From: Scytonema sp. UIC 10036
GTDB lineage: Bacteria > Cyanobacteriota > Cyanobacteriia > Cyanobacteriales > Nostocaceae
Direction of reading: 5' to 3'
Length of the DNA: 5,557 bases
Assembly (NCBI RefSeq): GCF_009725235.1
Contig: NZ_WJFC01000371.1
Location: 1-5,557 of the forward strand
The notes beneath the pieces were generated by a model. That model worked only from the letters and a program-made list of their open reading frames with translations. It was not told the origin of the DNA and did not search any database. Of the stretch, positions 4,671-5,557 are shown piece by piece. How positions within the stretch are numbered: position 1 is the first letter of the stretch; the number at the start of each line of letters is the position of its first letter. A program made the translations under genes and the position numbers.

Positions 4671-5276
4671 TTAACCTTCCTGCACTATCCACACCAAGAA
4701 GCTTAAGATTTGTCCTACAGAAGGCAGGGGGTAAATTGTCAAGTCAATTGTCACCGTTTGCTGTTCCAACTTTAAAAATTGCCACTGAACTCCGTTGCTA
4801 ACGCTGCCATAAATGATTGAGATACATTTTCCCTTGGCTTGATTAAATTTTTGTGCAGCAATCATCTGTGCTACACATTGTCCAATGCCTGTCTTCAGAT
4901 CGGCCTGCTTTGCTTCCACAATGATGATAACTGGAGCTTCGATCTCCAGCATTTCAGGAGAACGGCTAATCAGGAAGTCACATCGCCCGTTGAGCCCTAA
5001 ACTTTCGTCAACTGTAAAGTCTTCCCCAGAAAACAGGCTAACTTCTCGATTGAGAATCCGACGTACCTCTACTAATACGGGAGTGATAATTAGTTCGGAA
5101 CGAGCTTTTTCACTGCCTGTTGCGGTCGCGATTGGTAAAGTTTCTTCTAAATAGTCCTGTAAGGTATTGGAAGGAGTTATTGCAGCAGTCTCTGGCAAAA
5201 AGCGAACTCCTTCTACAGTAGAAAGGTCAAAAGCTTCCTTAACTTTGGTGATTGTCGTAAATTGGCTATAAGGCAT
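4671..5276 (-). CDS. PD-(D/E)XK nuclease-fold protein, cyanobacterial family
   Basis: The protein has 201 residues from ATG 5276. The motifs of a PD-(D/E)XK core are visible: Glu61 in a helix (RSELIITPVL), Asp100 in GRCDFLIS, and Glu121-x-Lys123 in IIIVEAK, followed by Gln133 in GIGQCVAQM. The stretch resembles a large family of stand-alone cyanobacterial proteins of about 200 residues, usually called hypothetical and related in fold to the nuclease part of restriction enzymes. All expected catalytic residues are present, so it may bind metal and cut DNA or RNA, but substrate and role are unknown. No methylase, helicase or antitoxin lies beside it. A TTG at 5294 would add six residues; ATG 5276 is preferred because the family tends to begin with MP(F/Y)S and a promoter lies about 35-65 bases upstream. 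No clear Shine-Dalgarno site was found. Confidence 0.8.
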   Translation of the reverse strand: MPYSQFTTITKVKEAFDLSTVEGVRFLPETAAITPSNTLQDYLEETLPIATATGSEKARSELIITPVLVEVRRILNREVSLFSGEDFTVDESLGLNGRCDFLISRSPEMLEIEAPVIIIVEAKQADLKTGIGQCVAQMIAAQKFNQAKGKCISIIYGSVSNGVQWQFLKLEQQTVTIDLTIYPLPSVGQILSFLVWIVQEG

Positions 5277-5314
5277 AAGTGCAAGAAGGCGCAAGGGGAG
5301 CGATAATGCTTACG

Positions 5315-5342
5315 ATTATACCAATGACAAATTTCTTGTAGA
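5315..5342 (-). promoter_or_regulatory. Extended -10 promoter of the nuclease-like gene
   Basis: Read on the minus strand: TCTACA (5337-5342, four of six -35 bases), a 16-base spacer, then TGG-TATAAT with a perfect -10 at 5315-5320 and the TG of an extended -10. Transcription would begin near 5308, leaving a leader of about 32 bases before ATG 5276. Confidence 0.6.
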
Positions 5343-5485
5343 TGTACTTTTGACGCTCGCTGTCTACTTTGGTGTTAATGGTCAGAAAAAGTTAGATAGC
5401 TTGTTAACTCTCAAATTTCAAACATTCAAAAAAGTCTAAGAGGATGTTTGGAAAGTGGTTGGCTGTGATTTTTATCGCATTATTA

Positions 5486-5557
5486 CCCCCCTTAGTCCCC
5501 CCGATGGATTGGGGGGAAACAAGTTCCCGGACCAATGCATCGGGGAGGGTTAGGGTG
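5486..5557. repeat. Large palindromic repeat, cut by the window edge
   Basis: CCCCGATGGATTGG (5499-5512) pairs with CCAATGCATCGGGG (5532-5545) with one mismatch. Inside, GGGAA (5514-5518) pairs with TTCCC (5524-5528). Outside, the C6 run at 5486-5491 with TTAG faces AGGGTTAGGGTG at the window end, so the symmetry probably continues. CCCCCCTTAGTCCCCCC...GGGGGG elements are common dispersed repeats in filamentous cyanobacteria; this may be a MITE-like element. No coding capacity is visible. Confidence 0.6.

Noticed and set aside
4885..5154. 89-codon plus frame opposite the PD-(D/E)XK gene
   Set aside because: It is antisense to the nuclease motifs; its openness follows from the codon use of the real gene.

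Overview
The window looks like accessory chromosomal sequence from a filamentous, probably heterocyst-forming cyanobacterium. Four things point there: a nitrogen-fixation regulator of the CnfR/PatB type, four perfect HIP1 octamers (GCGATCGC), a tandem 7-base repeat of the STRR kind typical of Nostocales, and several palindromic intergenic repeats. The DNA is AT-rich, and about half of it does not code for a recognisable protein.

Layout: 1-356 is an AT-rich leader with a short palindrome and a small hairpin. 357-1949 (+) encodes CnfR/PatB, with a 2[4Fe-4S] ferredoxin-like N-terminus, a long middle region and a C-terminal helix-turn-helix. Just after it come a 12-bp inverted repeat (1978-2016) and a relic of the tail of a WD40-repeat protein (2025-2261). 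2262-3163 has no ordinary gene. It holds nested inverted repeats, a candidate minus-strand small-RNA unit (promoter-like boxes near 2895-2923, two tandem 14-codon frames, intrinsic terminator at 2684-2708), short coding relics and GGTGGG/CCCACC repeats.

3164-4279 (-) encodes a membrane-anchored helical-repeat protein of a cyanobacterial family. Its 3' end, including the stop codon, lies inside the 7-base repeat array. 4280-4670 is non-coding and rich in small repeats. 4671-5276 (-) encodes a PD-(D/E)XK nuclease-fold protein with a good extended -10 promoter. The right edge (5486-5557) is a large palindromic repeat cut by the window end.

The three intact genes do not form an operon and nothing in the window links their functions. 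CnfR/PatB would act on nif genes elsewhere. I see no complete new multi-gene system. The items most worth testing are the dnaX-like slippery sequence just before the CnfR DNA-binding domain, the small-RNA/micropeptide unit at 2680-2888, and the structured segment at 2449-2675.
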